Part shown: positions 1-8,777 of the stretch, one piece after another
Layout: the number at the start of each line of letters is the position of its first letter
Numbering within the stretch: the stretch's first letter is position 1
NCBI GenBank assembly: GCA_023390905.1
Contig: JAEWBY010000079.1
Location: 85,913 to 149,912 of the forward strand
Direction: 5' to 3'
Length of the DNA stretch: 64,000 nt
DNA from: Pseudomonadota bacterium
GTDB lineage: Bacteria; Pseudomonadota; Gammaproteobacteria; Xanthomonadales; Xanthomonadaceae
The notes under the pieces: generated by a model
Database searches by the model: none
What the model was told of the DNA's origin: nothing
What the model saw: the letters and a program-made list of their open reading frames with translations, nothing else
Translations under genes and position numbers: made by a program

Positions 1-84
1 TCGCCGTTGCCGCTGGCGAGCCTGCGCGATGGATTGCATCTGCATTCGCTGGCCGATTCGCTGCCGGCACCCACTGAACGCTGA
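1..84 (+). CDS. 3' end of an unknown protein (partial)
   Basis: Frame 1 is open from the left edge to a TGA at 82-84 and encodes the last 27 residues of a protein ending in SLADSLPAPTER. The stop lies only 10 bases before the GH47 start codon, so the two may be co-transcribed. The fragment is too short to recognise. It is reported because the frame is open to the edge and its spacing fits a preceding gene, but 27 codons could also stay open by chance at this GC content. Confidence 0.45.
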   Translation, partial: SPLPLASLRDGLHLHSLADSLPAPTER

Positions 85-94
85 GGGAGTTCCC

Positions 95-1552
95 ATGACG
101 CCACGTTTCAACGCACGCCCGCACACGCTCGCCGCCGCGCTGGCGTTCACGCTGCTCGCCGGCGCATGCAGCCAGCCCGCCGCACAGACCGCCTCCGCGC
201 CCGCCGCATCCGCCGTGAACGCGGCACCCGCGCATGCGTCCACGTTGGCGCCGGTGCCCGCCGTGGACGAGGCCGAAGCCGCGCGCCTGGCCGAACAGGT
301 GCGCGCCGAAACGCGGCACGCGTGGGAAGGCTACATGCGCTGGGCCAAGGGGCATGATGACCTCAAGCCGATCAGCGGCAGCGCGCGCGACTGGTATGCG
401 CAGTCGTTGCTGATGTCGCCGGTGGATGCGCTCGATACGTTGATCCTGCTCGGCCTGGACGAGGAAGCGGCGCAGGCGCGCGAACTGATCGCCACGCAGT
501 TGTCGTTCGATCACGACATGTACGTGCAGAACTTCGAGATCACCATCCGCCTGCTGGGCGGGCTGATTTCCGGCTATCAGCTCAGCGGTGACGCGCGCCT
601 GCTCAAGCTGGCCGAGGACCTCGGCCAGCGCCTGCTGCCGGTGTTCGACAGCAAGACCGGGCTGCCGTACACGCACGTCAATCTCCGTACCGGGCAGGTG
701 CGCGGCACCATCAGCAATCCGGCCGAAACCGGCACCCTGCTGATCGAATTCGGTGCTCTGAGCAAACTCACCGGCAATCCGGTGTACTACGACAAGGCCA
801 AGCGTGCGCTGGTGGAAACCTTCAACCGTCGATCGAAGATCGGCCTGGTCGGGCTCAACATCGACATCCAGAGCGGCCAATGGGTCAACACGACCAGCCA
901 CATCGCCGGCGGCATCGATTCCTACTACGAATATCTGCTGAAGTGCTGGAAGCTGTTCGGCGATGAAGACTGCAAGCGCATGTGGGAGCAGAGCATCGGC
1001 CCGGTCAACCAGTATCTGGCCGACGAGGTGCGCGAAGGCGAGCTCTGGTACGGCTATGCCGACATGCACAGCGGCAAGCGCACGAAAACGCAGTACGGCG
1101 CGCTGGATGCGTTCATGCCGGGCCTGCTTGCACTCGGCGGCGATCTCGATCGCGCGAAACGGCTGCAGGAGTCCGGCCTGAAAATGTGGCGGCTGCACGG
1201 CATCGAACCGGAAGCGATCGATTACCGGACGATGGACGTGACCGCGCCCGGTTATCCGTTGCGCCCGGAGATCGTGGAATCGGCCTATTACCTGCACCAT
1301 TACACCGGCGATGCGCGTTATCGCGGCATGGGCAAGGAATTCTTCGAGGATCTGGTGCGCCACACGCGCACCGAGCATGGCTTCGCCGCGCTGAAGGATG
1401 TACGCAGCAAGGAGAAGAACGATTCGATGGAGAGCTTCCTCTTCGCCGAGACGTTCAAGTACTACTACCTGTTGTTCGCGCCGGCGTCGGCGTTGGATTT
1501 GGACAGCGTGGTGTTCAATACCGAAGCGCATCCGATCAAGCGGACCTGGTAA
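95..1552 (+). CDS. Glycoside hydrolase family 47 (alpha-1,2-mannosidase-like) lipoprotein
   Basis: GH47 enzymes trim alpha-1,2-linked mannose from N-glycans. The 485-residue protein has a lipoprotein signal (LLAGAC near residue 20), a low-complexity Ala/Pro spacer, then a full GH47 domain. Typical blocks are MSPVDALDTLILLGL, a NPAETGTLLIEFGAL block, GGIDSYYEYLLK, YPLRPEIVESAYYL and the C-terminal VVFNTEAHPIKRTW, which matches the family's closing motif. The ATG at 95 follows a GAGGGAG ribosome site and opens directly on the signal peptide; an in-frame upstream start at 29 has no signal character. GH47 is mostly eukaryotic, and bacterial members are scattered. A PNGase A-type amidase lies 52 kb away (54108-56060), so the host probably handles eukaryotic N-glycans. 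Family call is firm; substrate is inferred. Confidence 0.9.
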   Translation: MTPRFNARPHTLAAALAFTLLAGACSQPAAQTASAPAASAVNAAPAHASTLAPVPAVDEAEAARLAEQVRAETRHAWEGYMRWAKGHDDLKPISGSARDWYAQSLLMSPVDALDTLILLGLDEEAAQARELIATQLSFDHDMYVQNFEITIRLLGGLISGYQLSGDARLLKLAEDLGQRLLPVFDSKTGLPYTHVNLRTGQVRGTISNPAETGTLLIEFGALSKLTGNPVYYDKAKRALVETFNRRSKIGLVGLNIDIQSGQWVNTTSHIAGGIDSYYEYLLKCWKLFGDEDCKRMWEQSIGPVNQYLADEVREGELWYGYADMHSGKRTKTQYGALDAFMPGLLALGGDLDRAKRLQESGLKMWRLHGIEPEAIDYRTMDVTAPGYPLRPEIVESAYYLHHYTGDARYRGMGKEFFEDLVRHTRTEHGFAALKDVRSKEKNDSMESFLFAETFKYYYLLFAPASALDLDSVVFNTEAHPIKRTW

Positions 1553-1742
1553 CGGCCCGGCGGGAACGCCGCGGCCGCGTCGAACAGGGCCGCGCGCGCA
1601 TCCGCGTGATGAAGTGGTCCCCGTGGCGCCGGCCACGGCGCAGACGCCGCCCGGCCCGCGTTGGTTGCAAAACGCGCGGTCGGCCCCAGATCAGGTTCGG
1701 GTTTTCACCGAAATCCGGGCCTGATCCCGGTATCGTCCGCGC

Positions 1743-4700
1743 ATGCCACTGGCGCAATTCCATCCTGCCGTCGCCCGCTGGTTCGGGCGCGCGTTCCCCG
1801 CGCCCACGCCGGCGCAGGCGGCCGCGTGGCCGTCGATCCGTGCCGGCCGCAATACGCTGGTGGCCGCGCCCACCGGTTCGGGCAAGACGCTCACCGCGTT
1901 CCTGTCGGCGCTGGACGAACTGGTGCAGCGCGGGCTGCAACACGACGGGGCGCTGCCGGATGAAACCTCGGTCGTCTATGTGTCGCCGCTGAAGGCGCTG
2001 TCCAATGACATCCGGATCAACCTGGAAGCGCCGCTGGCCGGCATCCGCGAAGAACTGGTCGCGCTCGGCCTGCCGGACGTGGAGATCCGCACCGCCGTAC
2101 GCACCGGCGACACGCCGGCCAGCGAGCGCGCCAGGAGTTTCCGCAAGCCACCGCATATCCTGGTGACCACGCCCGAATCGCTGTACGTGCTGCTGGGTTC
2201 CGCATCCGGCCGCACGATGCTGTCGAACGTGCGCACGGTGATCGTCGATGAAATCCACGCCGTCGCGGCGAGCAAGCGCGGCAGCCACCTGGCGCTCTCG
2301 CTCGAACGCCTGCAATCGCTGTGTGCACGGCCGCTAGTACGGGTGGGATTGTCGGCCACGCAGAAACCCATCGAGGCGGTGGCGCGCTTCCTGGTCGGCA
2401 TGGACGATGCAGGCCAACCCCGTCCATGCGAAGTCGTCGATATCGGTTACGGGCGCGAGCGCGATCTGGCGCTGGAACTGCCGCCGACGCCGCTCGGCCC
2501 GGTGATGTCCAACGATCAGTGGGATCAGGTCTACGATCGGCTTGCCGAACTCGTGCGCGCGCATCGCACGACGCTGGTGTTCGTCAACACCCGGCGCATG
2601 GCCGAGCGCGCCGCGCGCCATCTCGGCGAGCGGATGGGCAAGGATGGGGTGGCCGCACACCACGGCAGCCTTGCGCGCGAGGCACGGCTGGACGCCGAAC
2701 AGAAACTCAAGCGCGGGGATCTGAAAGTGCTGGTGGCGACCGCATCGCTGGAACTGGGCCTGGACATCGGCGACGTGGATCTGGTGTGCCAGCTCGGCAC
2801 GCCGCGTTCCATCGCCACGTTCCTCCAACGCGCCGGGCGATCGGGTCATTCGGTGGGCGGCGTGCCGAAGGCGCGGCTGTTTCCGCAGTCGCGCGATGAA
2901 CTGGTCGAATGCGCCGCGCTGCTGGATTGCGTGCGGCGCGGCGAACTCGATGCGCTGCGCATTCCGGTGGCGCCGCTGGACGTGCTGTCGCAGCAACTCG
3001 TCGCCGAAACCGCCAACCGCGAATGCGAAGAAGACGAGTTGTTCGCGCTGGTCCGGCGCGCCGCGCCGTTTGCGGGTTTGCGCCGCGAGGATTTCACCGC
3101 CGTGGTGAAGATGCTGGCCGAAGGCTTCAGCACGCGGCGTGGTCCGCGCGCCGGCTACGTGCATCGCGATGCGGTCCACCATCGCCTGCGCGAGCGAAAG
3201 GGCGCGCGCATGACGGCACTGATGTCCGGGGGCACGATCCCCGATACCGGCGATTACTCGGTCATCCTCGAGCCCGAGGCGCACGCGATCGGCACGGTCA
3301 ACGAGGATTTCGCAGTCGAGAGCTTGTCCGGCGACGTGTTCCAGCTCGGCAATGCAAGCTATCGCATCCTGCGCGTCGAACCGGGCCGCGTGCGCGTGGA
3401 GGACGCCAAGGGCGCACCGCCCAACATTCCTTTCTGGCTGGGCGAAGCGCCGGGCCGCACCGATGAGTTGTCGCAGGGTGTTTCGCGCCTGCGTGAGCAG
3501 GTCGCCGGAGCGATCGGCCACGGCGGCGTCGAAGCCGCCGTGGATCAGCTGCGTGATCAGGCGGGACTGGGTGAGGAAGCCGCGCGACAGTTGGCCGACT
3601 ACATCGCCAAGGCCATGGCCGCGCTCGGTGCGATACCGTCGCAGACGCGCATCATCCTCGAGCGCTTCTTCGATGAATCCGGCGGCACACAGTTGGTGAT
3701 CCATTCCCCGTTCGGCAGCCGCCTCAATCGTGCCTGGGGACTGGCGCTGCGCAAGCGCTTCTGCCGCCAGTTCAATTTCGAACTGCAGGCGGCGGCGACG
3801 GAGGATGCGATCATCCTGTCGTTGTCGACCACCCACAGTTTTCCGCTGATGGAGGTGTCGCGCTACCTGCATTCGTCCTCGGCGCTCGACGTGCTGGTGC
3901 AGGCCTTGCTGGACGCGCCGCTGTTCGGCGTGCGCTGGCGCTGGAATGCCACGACCGCGCTGGCGTTGCCGCGCTTCGTCGGCGGGCGCAAGACCGCGCC
4001 GCAGTTGCAGCGGATGAAGTCCGAGGACCTGCTGGCGACGGTGTTCCCCGACCAGGTGGCGTGCCTGGAAAACATCGTCGGCGAGCGCGAGGTGCCGGAT
4101 CATCCGCTGGTCGCGCAGACGCTGGAAGACTGCCTGCACGACGCGATGGATGCCGATGGCTGGCTCGACGTGCTGCGTGGAATCGAATCCGGGCGCATCG
4201 AAGTAATCGCGCGGGATCTGCCGCTGCCGTCGCCGCTGGCCGCCGAGGTGATCAATGCACGGCCGTATGCCTTCCTCGATGACGCACCCCTGGAGGAACG
4301 GCGCACGCAGGCGGTGCAGAACCGGCTGTATCGCGAGGCCGATTCGGCCGATGAACTCGGTACGCTGGATCCGGGCGCGATCGCGGCGGTGCGCGAGGAA
4401 GCCTGGCCGCAGCCGCGCAACGTGGATGAAATGCACGAGGCGCTGTGCAGTCTCGGCGCGCTGCCGGTGAGCGAGATCGTGGCGCAGCCGGCATGGCGCG
4501 GCTGGCTCGATGCGCTCGCGCACGACGGACGCGCGACCTGCATACAGGTCGATGCGCCGGAGCAAGTGCGGCAGTTGTGGGTGGCCGCCGAACAACTGCC
4601 GATGCTGCGCGCGATCTTCACCGCCGCATCGATCGAGCCGCTCATCGAAGCGCCCGAGGAATACGCGCAGGTCGAATGGTCGCGCGAAACCGCGCTGCGC

Positions 4701-6119
4701 GAACTGCTGCGCGCGCGGATGAGTGCGCTCGGGCCCACCCCCGCCGCTGCGCTGGCGGCCTCGCTCGGGCTGCCGTTGCCGGAAGTCGATATCGCGTTGC
4801 TTGCCCTGCAAAGCGAAGGCTATGTCATGCAGGGCCGCTTCAGCGCCGATGCAGGGCAGGAGGAATGGTGCGAGCGCCATCTGCTGGCGCGCATCCATCG
4901 CTACACGCTGCGGCAACTGCGCCGCGAGATCGAGCCGGTCGAGCCGCGCGAATTCCAGCGTTTCCTGTTCGATTGGCAGCACCTGGGCGACAGCGAGCGC
5001 GTCAGCGGGCCGGAAGCATTGGCGAGCGTGCTCGCGCAACTGGAAGGATTCGAAGCGCCTGCCGCGAGCTGGGAAGCGGATCTGCTGCCGGCGCGCGTGC
5101 GCGGGTATGCAATCCACTGGCTGGATGATCTCTGCATTGCCGGCCGCACCGTGTGGACGCGCCTGCGGCCGACGGTGGGCGAGGGCGGGCGCGGCAATGC
5201 ATCGCTGCGGGCCACGCCGATCGTGTTGCTGCCCAGGCGTTCGGCGCCGGTGTGGAAGCGCCTGGCCGCCCCGGCCGAAGAGGGCGCCGCATTGAGTTCG
5301 CGTGCGCAGCGCGTGGTCGATTATCTGGATCGGCACGGCGCGTCGTTCTTCGACGAACTGGGCGATGGCGCGCATCTGCTGCGCACGGAACTGGAAGATG
5401 CGTTGACCGAACTGGTCACGCGCGGTCGGGTCACCTGCGACAGCTACAACGGCCTGCGCGCCCTGCTGGTGCCGCCGTCCAAGCGCGCGAATGCGGCGGC
5501 GCGCCGGCGTCGGCGTGCGCCGCTGTTCGGCATCCAGGATGCCGGGCGCTGGTCATTGGTGCGTCCGGCCGGCAACACTGGCTCATCCTCGCAGGATGAG
5601 GCGATCGAACTGATCGCGCGCACCCTGCTGCGGCGTTATGGCGTGGTGTGCTGGCGTCTGCTCGAACGTGAGGCCGCCTGGCTGCCGGCATGGCGCGAAC
5701 TGGTGCGCGTCTATCATCGGCTGGAAGCCCGTGGCGAGATTCGCGGCGGGCGTTTCATCACCGGCATCGCGGGCGAACAGTTCGCGCTGCCCGAGGCGAT
5801 CACCGCGATGCGCCAGGTGCGCCGGCGTGCGCATGATGGCGCGTGGGTGCGCGTGGCCTCGGTGGATCCGGCGAATCTGGCCGGCACGCTGCTGCCCGGC
5901 GAGAAAGTGCCACGTGTACCGGGCGCGCGCGTGCTGTACCGCGATGGCCTGCCGGTTGCAGCGCAGGTGTCCGGACAGGTGACCTGGTGGGCGGAACTGC
6001 GGGTGGACGAACAACAGGCCGCGCTGCGTGCCCTGAATGCGACGGACAACGGGCTGCCGGCTCCGCCGGTGCGCGCGGGGATTGTCGGCGACGGCAACAC
6101 AGCGCTGCCGACGCATTGA
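1743..6119 (+). CDS. lhr: Large ATP-dependent helicase Lhr
   Basis: This is a superfamily 2 DNA/RNA helicase of 1458 residues, close to the roughly 1500 of full-length bacterial Lhr. Visible motifs are Walker A APTGSGKT (about residue 40), DEIHAV (motif II), SATQKP (motif III) and QRAGRSGHS (motif VI). The long Lhr-specific C-terminal region follows, including the winged-helix and Lhr-core parts. Lhr is linked to DNA repair. It stands alone with no evident partner gene, and no clear ribosome site precedes the ATG at 1743. The 190 bases between the GH47 stop and this start hold nothing I can name. The gene is complete and unremarkable in composition. Confidence 0.93.
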   Translation: MPLAQFHPAVARWFGRAFPAPTPAQAAAWPSIRAGRNTLVAAPTGSGKTLTAFLSALDELVQRGLQHDGALPDETSVVYVSPLKALSNDIRINLEAPLAGIREELVALGLPDVEIRTAVRTGDTPASERARSFRKPPHILVTTPESLYVLLGSASGRTMLSNVRTVIVDEIHAVAASKRGSHLALSLERLQSLCARPLVRVGLSATQKPIEAVARFLVGMDDAGQPRPCEVVDIGYGRERDLALELPPTPLGPVMSNDQWDQVYDRLAELVRAHRTTLVFVNTRRMAERAARHLGERMGKDGVAAHHGSLAREARLDAEQKLKRGDLKVLVATASLELGLDIGDVDLVCQLGTPRSIATFLQRAGRSGHSVGGVPKARLFPQSRDELVECAALLDCVRRGELDALRIPVAPLDVLSQQLVAETANRECEEDELFALVRRAAPFAGLRREDFTAVVKMLAEGFSTRRGPRAGYVHRDAVHHRLRERKGARMTALMSGGTIPDTGDYSVILEPEAHAIGTVNEDFAVESLSGDVFQLGNASYRILRVEPGRVRVEDAKGAPPNIPFWLGEAPGRTDELSQGVSRLREQVAGAIGHGGVEAAVDQLRDQAGLGEEAARQLADYIAKAMAALGAIPSQTRIILERFFDESGGTQLVIHSPFGSRLNRAWGLALRKRFCRQFNFELQAAATEDAIILSLSTTHSFPLMEVSRYLHSSSALDVLVQALLDAPLFGVRWRWNATTALALPRFVGGRKTAPQLQRMKSEDLLATVFPDQVACLENIVGEREVPDHPLVAQTLEDCLHDAMDADGWLDVLRGIESGRIEVIARDLPLPSPLAAEVINARPYAFLDDAPLEERRTQAVQNRLYREADSADELGTLDPGAIAAVREEAWPQPRNVDEMHEALCSLGALPVSEIVAQPAWRGWLDALAHDGRATCIQVDAPEQVRQLWVAAEQLPMLRAIFTAASIEPLIEAPEEYAQVEWSRETALRELLRARMSALGPTPAAALAASLGLPLPEVDIALLALQSEGYVMQGRFSADAGQEEWCERHLLARIHRYTLRQLRREIEPVEPREFQRFLFDWQHLGDSERVSGPEALASVLAQLEGFEAPAASWEADLLPARVRGYAIHWLDDLCIAGRTVWTRLRPTVGEGGRGNASLRATPIVLLPRRSAPVWKRLAAPAEEGAALSSRAQRVVDYLDRHGASFFDELGDGAHLLRTELEDALTELVTRGRVTCDSYNGLRALLVPPSKRANAAARRRRRAPLFGIQDAGRWSLVRPAGNTGSSSQDEAIELIARTLLRRYGVVCWRLLEREAAWLPAWRELVRVYHRLEARGEIRGGRFITGIAGEQFALPEAITAMRQVRRRAHDGAWVRVASVDPANLAGTLLPGEKVPRVPGARVLYRDGLPVAAQVSGQVTWWAELRVDEQQAALRALNATDNGLPAPPVRAGIVGDGNTALPTH

Positions 6120-6199
6120 ATCGCGATCAGGGCGTGCGCTGGCCGGCGCGGGCGTACATGGAGATACGGATCATCATCGCTGACCGGATGACCGTCTGA

Positions 6200-6466
6200 T
6201 CAGACATCGGCCAGTTCGCGCCCGTGCAGGACGTCGCGGCAACGGCGGCATTCGTCGATGATGGATTCGATCTGCGTGATCCGCAGCGGACAATGCGCCT
6301 GCTCGAAGGCGAACACGAGATCCACGTCGGCCAGGCGGGTCGATACGTAGAGCAGGTTTTCGGCGTGGTCCTGGTGAATCCGCGCCTGCGGATCCAGTTC
6401 ATGCAGGGCCTGTTCGACGGCGCGGATCTCATGCTCGGTCAGTTGCAGACGGATCTGGTGGCGCAT
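6200..6466 (-). CDS. Small unknown protein, copper-enzyme-linked family, member A
   Basis: An 88-residue protein that I cannot assign. Its core reads ALHELDPQARIHQDHAENLL, then YVSTRL, and it ends with a Cys pair (ECRRC). The same pattern (QAL-x3-DP near the start, L-x-V/I-S/T-T in the middle, Cys cluster at the end) recurs in the proteins at 12441-12680 and 40559-40813. Length and predicted alternation resemble a small ferredoxin-like or HMA-type fold, but this is inference. It lies 123 bases downstream of azurin 1 on the same strand, and paralogue B sits behind azurin 2 in the same way. The ATG at 6466 was chosen by alignment to the paralogues; an upstream start at 6547 would add a hydrophobic leader, so export cannot be excluded. 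Confidence 0.7.
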   Translation of the reverse strand: MRHQIRLQLTEHEIRAVEQALHELDPQARIHQDHAENLLYVSTRLADVDLVFAFEQAHCPLRITQIESIIDECRRCRDVLHGRELADV

Positions 6467-6589
6467 GGGATTCCGGCGTGGGCGTGCGGGTTGGGGCGGA
6501 CTGGCGACCATCGCCAGAGAGAGAACGATGGCCGCCACGGAACACATCCGTTCGCCACCGCACGGGGAACCGCGCGGTGGCATGGCGGT

Positions 6590-7042
6590 TTACTTGGTCA
6601 CGACCAGCTTGCCCTTCATCATCGAAGAGTGGCCGGGGAAGCTGCAGAAGAAGCTGTAGTCGCCGCCGGCGGTGAGCGCCTTGCCCGGCACGGTCAGCTT
6701 GGTCTTCTGGCCGCCGCCGACCAGCGTGCTGGAGGCGATGACGCGCGCGTCGCCCTTGGGCACGTAGTGGCCGGCCGCGCCGGCCTTGATGCCGGCACTG
6801 GAAATCCCGGCCACATCGGCGGTTCTGGCGATGACCACGTTGTGGCCCATCGTGGTGACCGGCAGCTTGCCGGTGTGCTCCAGCGTGATGGTCACGGTCG
6901 GGCAACTGGCCGAGACCGTCGCGGTGGCGAGGTCGTACTTCATCGCATCGTTGCCCTTCAGGGTGACCGAGCAATTGCCTGCAGCGTGCGCCATGCCGGC
7001 GGCACCGATCAGGGCCAGGGCAAGGGCGAGACGAAACTTCAT
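6590..7042 (-). CDS. azu: Azurin (type 1 blue copper protein), copy 1
   Basis: Azurin is a periplasmic electron carrier that can feed copper nitrite reductase. The 150-residue precursor has a signal peptide ending AHA (about residue 20), then a mature domain starting AGNCSVTLKG. The copper ligands are visible: His in MGHNVV, Cys in FFCSFPGH, His of the same motif, and Met in the SSMMKG segment just before the C-terminal KLVVTK. A second azurin lies at 12805-13263. The start codon is 100 bases from a perfect FNR-type palindrome (7142-7155) shared with the divergent haemoglobin gene, so anaerobic induction is likely. Confidence 0.95.
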   Translation of the reverse strand: MKFRLALALALIGAAGMAHAAGNCSVTLKGNDAMKYDLATATVSASCPTVTITLEHTGKLPVTTMGHNVVIARTADVAGISSAGIKAGAAGHYVPKGDARVIASSTLVGGGQKTKLTVPGKALTAGGDYSFFCSFPGHSSMMKGKLVVTK

Positions 7043-7141
7043 TGGAGAACTCCGGAGTCAGTGAGCTGGGGAACCGTCCGCCGTTGTGATTCCACGCCGC
7101 CGAACGCCCGCGCACAGTACGTTCGGGCCCGCGGCCGGGCC

Positions 7142-7155
7142 TTGATCCGGATCAA
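7142..7155. promoter_or_regulatory. FNR/ANR-type box between azurin and truncated haemoglobin
   Basis: TTGATCCGGATCAA is a perfect TTGAT-N4-ATCAA palindrome in the 168-base gap between two divergent genes. It can serve either direction. It lies 55 bases before the haemoglobin ATG and about 100 before the azurin ATG. Confidence 0.85.
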
Positions 7156-7210
7156 TTTCGTGACGGCGTTCAGACGTTAGCGTGTGCGCACTCACAGACA
7201 CGGAACCGTG

Positions 7211-7657
7211 ATGCGTTTTCCACCCAGTGAAGAAGAGGGCACGCCTCAGGGGCTGCACCTGTGTTCGGAGCAGGAGATCATCGCGCTGGTCGATCGCTTC
7301 TATGCGCGCGTGCGCCAGGACAGCCTGCTGGCGCCGTTGTTCGAGGCGCACGTCAAGGACTGGAACTGGCACCACGCGCATCTGGTCGCGTTCTGGTCCG
7401 CGCTGCTGCGCGGCACGCGACGCTTCCACGGTGCGCCGGTCTCGCGGCATCTGGAAATGCCCGGACTGAGCGAACCATTGTTCGTGCGTTGGCTGCAGTT
7501 GTTCCGCCAAACCACCGCGGACTGCGGCAATCCCGCGCTGCAGGCCGAGGCCGATGACGCGGCGCTGCGGATGGCCAACCATTTCTGGCAACGCTATCAG
7601 CGGCGATGGAACCCGAGCGCGGAGTTCCAGCCGATTCGCCCGGCAAAGGCCGAGTGA
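7211..7657 (+). CDS. Group III truncated haemoglobin
   Basis: A haem protein of 148 residues with the group III pattern: FYARVRQDSLLAPLFEAH, then W-W-H-H around DWNWHHAHLVAFWSALL, a conserved RRFHGAPVSRH segment and a C-terminal FWQRYQRRW. Group III globins are associated with nitrosative stress in other bacteria, which fits a location among NO-producing and NO-reducing genes. The ATG at 7211 was preferred over an upstream in-frame start at 7184. The stop codon at 7655-7657 abuts the stop of the convergent gene (7658-7660) with no gap and no terminator between them. Confidence 0.85.
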   Translation: MRFPPSEEEGTPQGLHLCSEQEIIALVDRFYARVRQDSLLAPLFEAHVKDWNWHHAHLVAFWSALLRGTRRFHGAPVSRHLEMPGLSEPLFVRWLQLFRQTTADCGNPALQAEADDAALRMANHFWQRYQRRWNPSAEFQPIRPAKAE

Positions 7658-8764
7658 TCAGCGATGCGGTTGCGCGGCCAGCAGATCCGGCAGCGGATCG
7701 CCGGCCACGGCCGCTTCGATCGCGGCATCGGCGCCTTCGATGTCCAGCCCGCGTTGGCGGTACCAGCGCTCGGTGTAGTAGCTGTGCGCGTAACGATCGC
7801 CGCTGTCGCACAGGATGGTGACGATTGAACCGCGCTGGCCGCGTGCGCGCATGCGCTGCGCCACCGCGAGCACCCCGACGAAACTGGTGCCGGTGGAACC
7901 GCCGACGCGTCGATCCAGCCGCCGGCTGATGTAGCGCATCGCCGCCAGGCTGAGCGGATCGGGCACCTTGAGCATGGCGTCCACGCACCCGGGAATGAAG
8001 CTGGCTTCCACGCGGGGACGGCCGATGCCCTCGATCAGCGAGCCGCAGCGGTGGCTCAGCGAATCATCGCGCTGCCCGACTAGGCAGCCGCGATAGTGGT
8101 CGAAGAACACCGAATGTTCCGGGTCCACGCACAGCACGCGCGTATCGTGCCGGCGATAGCGCACGTAGCGCGCGAGCGTGGCGCTGGTGCCGCCGGTGCC
8201 CGCGCCGCAGACGATCCACTCGGGCACCGGAAAGCGTTCCTGCGCCATCTGCCGGAAGATCGACTCGGCGATGTTGTTGTTGGCCCGCCAGTCGGTGGCG
8301 CGTTCGGCGTAGGTGAACTGGTCCATGAAATGACCGTCCAGCTCGCGCGCCAGCCGCGCCGATTCCTCGTTGATGGAAGCCGGATCCTCCACCAGATGAC
8401 AGCGTCCGCCCTGGAACTCGATGGCGGCGATCTTCTCCGGCGAGGTGTGGGTCGGGATCACCGCGATGAAGGGCAGGCCCAGCAATCGCGCGAAGTACGC
8501 TTCGGACACCGCCGTCGAACCACTGGAAGCCTCGATCACGGGCATGCCTTCACGCAGCCAGCCGTTGGCCAGCGCATACAGGAACAGTGAGCGCGCCAGT
8601 CGATGCTTGAGGCTGCCGGTGGGATGGCTCGATTCGTCCTTCAGATATATGTCGATGCCCGGATAGGCGGGCAGCATCAGCGGAATCAGATGAGTGTCGG
8701 CGGAGCGATTGAAGTCCGCCTCGATCATCTGCATCGCGGCCGCCACCCATTGCCGGCGATTCAT
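7658..8764 (-). CDS. PLP-dependent cysteine synthase-family protein
   Basis: A fold-type II PLP enzyme of 368 residues. The PLP lysine is in HPTGSLKHRLARSL (about residue 42), the asparagine-loop equivalent is EASSGSTAVSEAYFARLLG, and the phosphate cradle is CGAGTGGTSATLARY. It belongs to the cysteine synthase/cystathionine beta-synthase superfamily but lacks the close OASS hallmarks, so the substrate is uncertain. It follows nadB copy 1 by 13 bases and looks like the last gene of a hemN-nadB-this operon. Several in-frame starts exist (8809, 8794, 8764); the last was chosen because MNRRQWV opens the conserved N-terminus and avoids overlapping nadB. A role in sulfur supply under anoxia is possible but not shown. 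Confidence 0.85.
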   Translation of the reverse strand: MNRRQWVAAAMQMIEADFNRSADTHLIPLMLPAYPGIDIYLKDESSHPTGSLKHRLARSLFLYALANGWLREGMPVIEASSGSTAVSEAYFARLLGLPFIAVIPTHTSPEKIAAIEFQGGRCHLVEDPASINEESARLARELDGHFMDQFTYAERATDWRANNNIAESIFRQMAQERFPVPEWIVCGAGTGGTSATLARYVRYRRHDTRVLCVDPEHSVFFDHYRGCLVGQRDDSLSHRCGSLIEGIGRPRVEASFIPGCVDAMLKVPDPLSLAAMRYISRRLDRRVGGSTGTSFVGVLAVAQRMRARGQRGSIVTILCDSGDRYAHSYYTERWYRQRGLDIEGADAAIEAAVAGDPLPDLLAAQPHR

Positions 8765-8777
8765 TGGGGCTTCGTGT

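Noticed and set aside
2334..5375. Long open frame (over 1000 codons) antisense to lhr
   Set aside because: It is the GC-rich shadow of lhr; the Arg/His/Gln-rich translation shows no domain and lhr is certain on the other strand.
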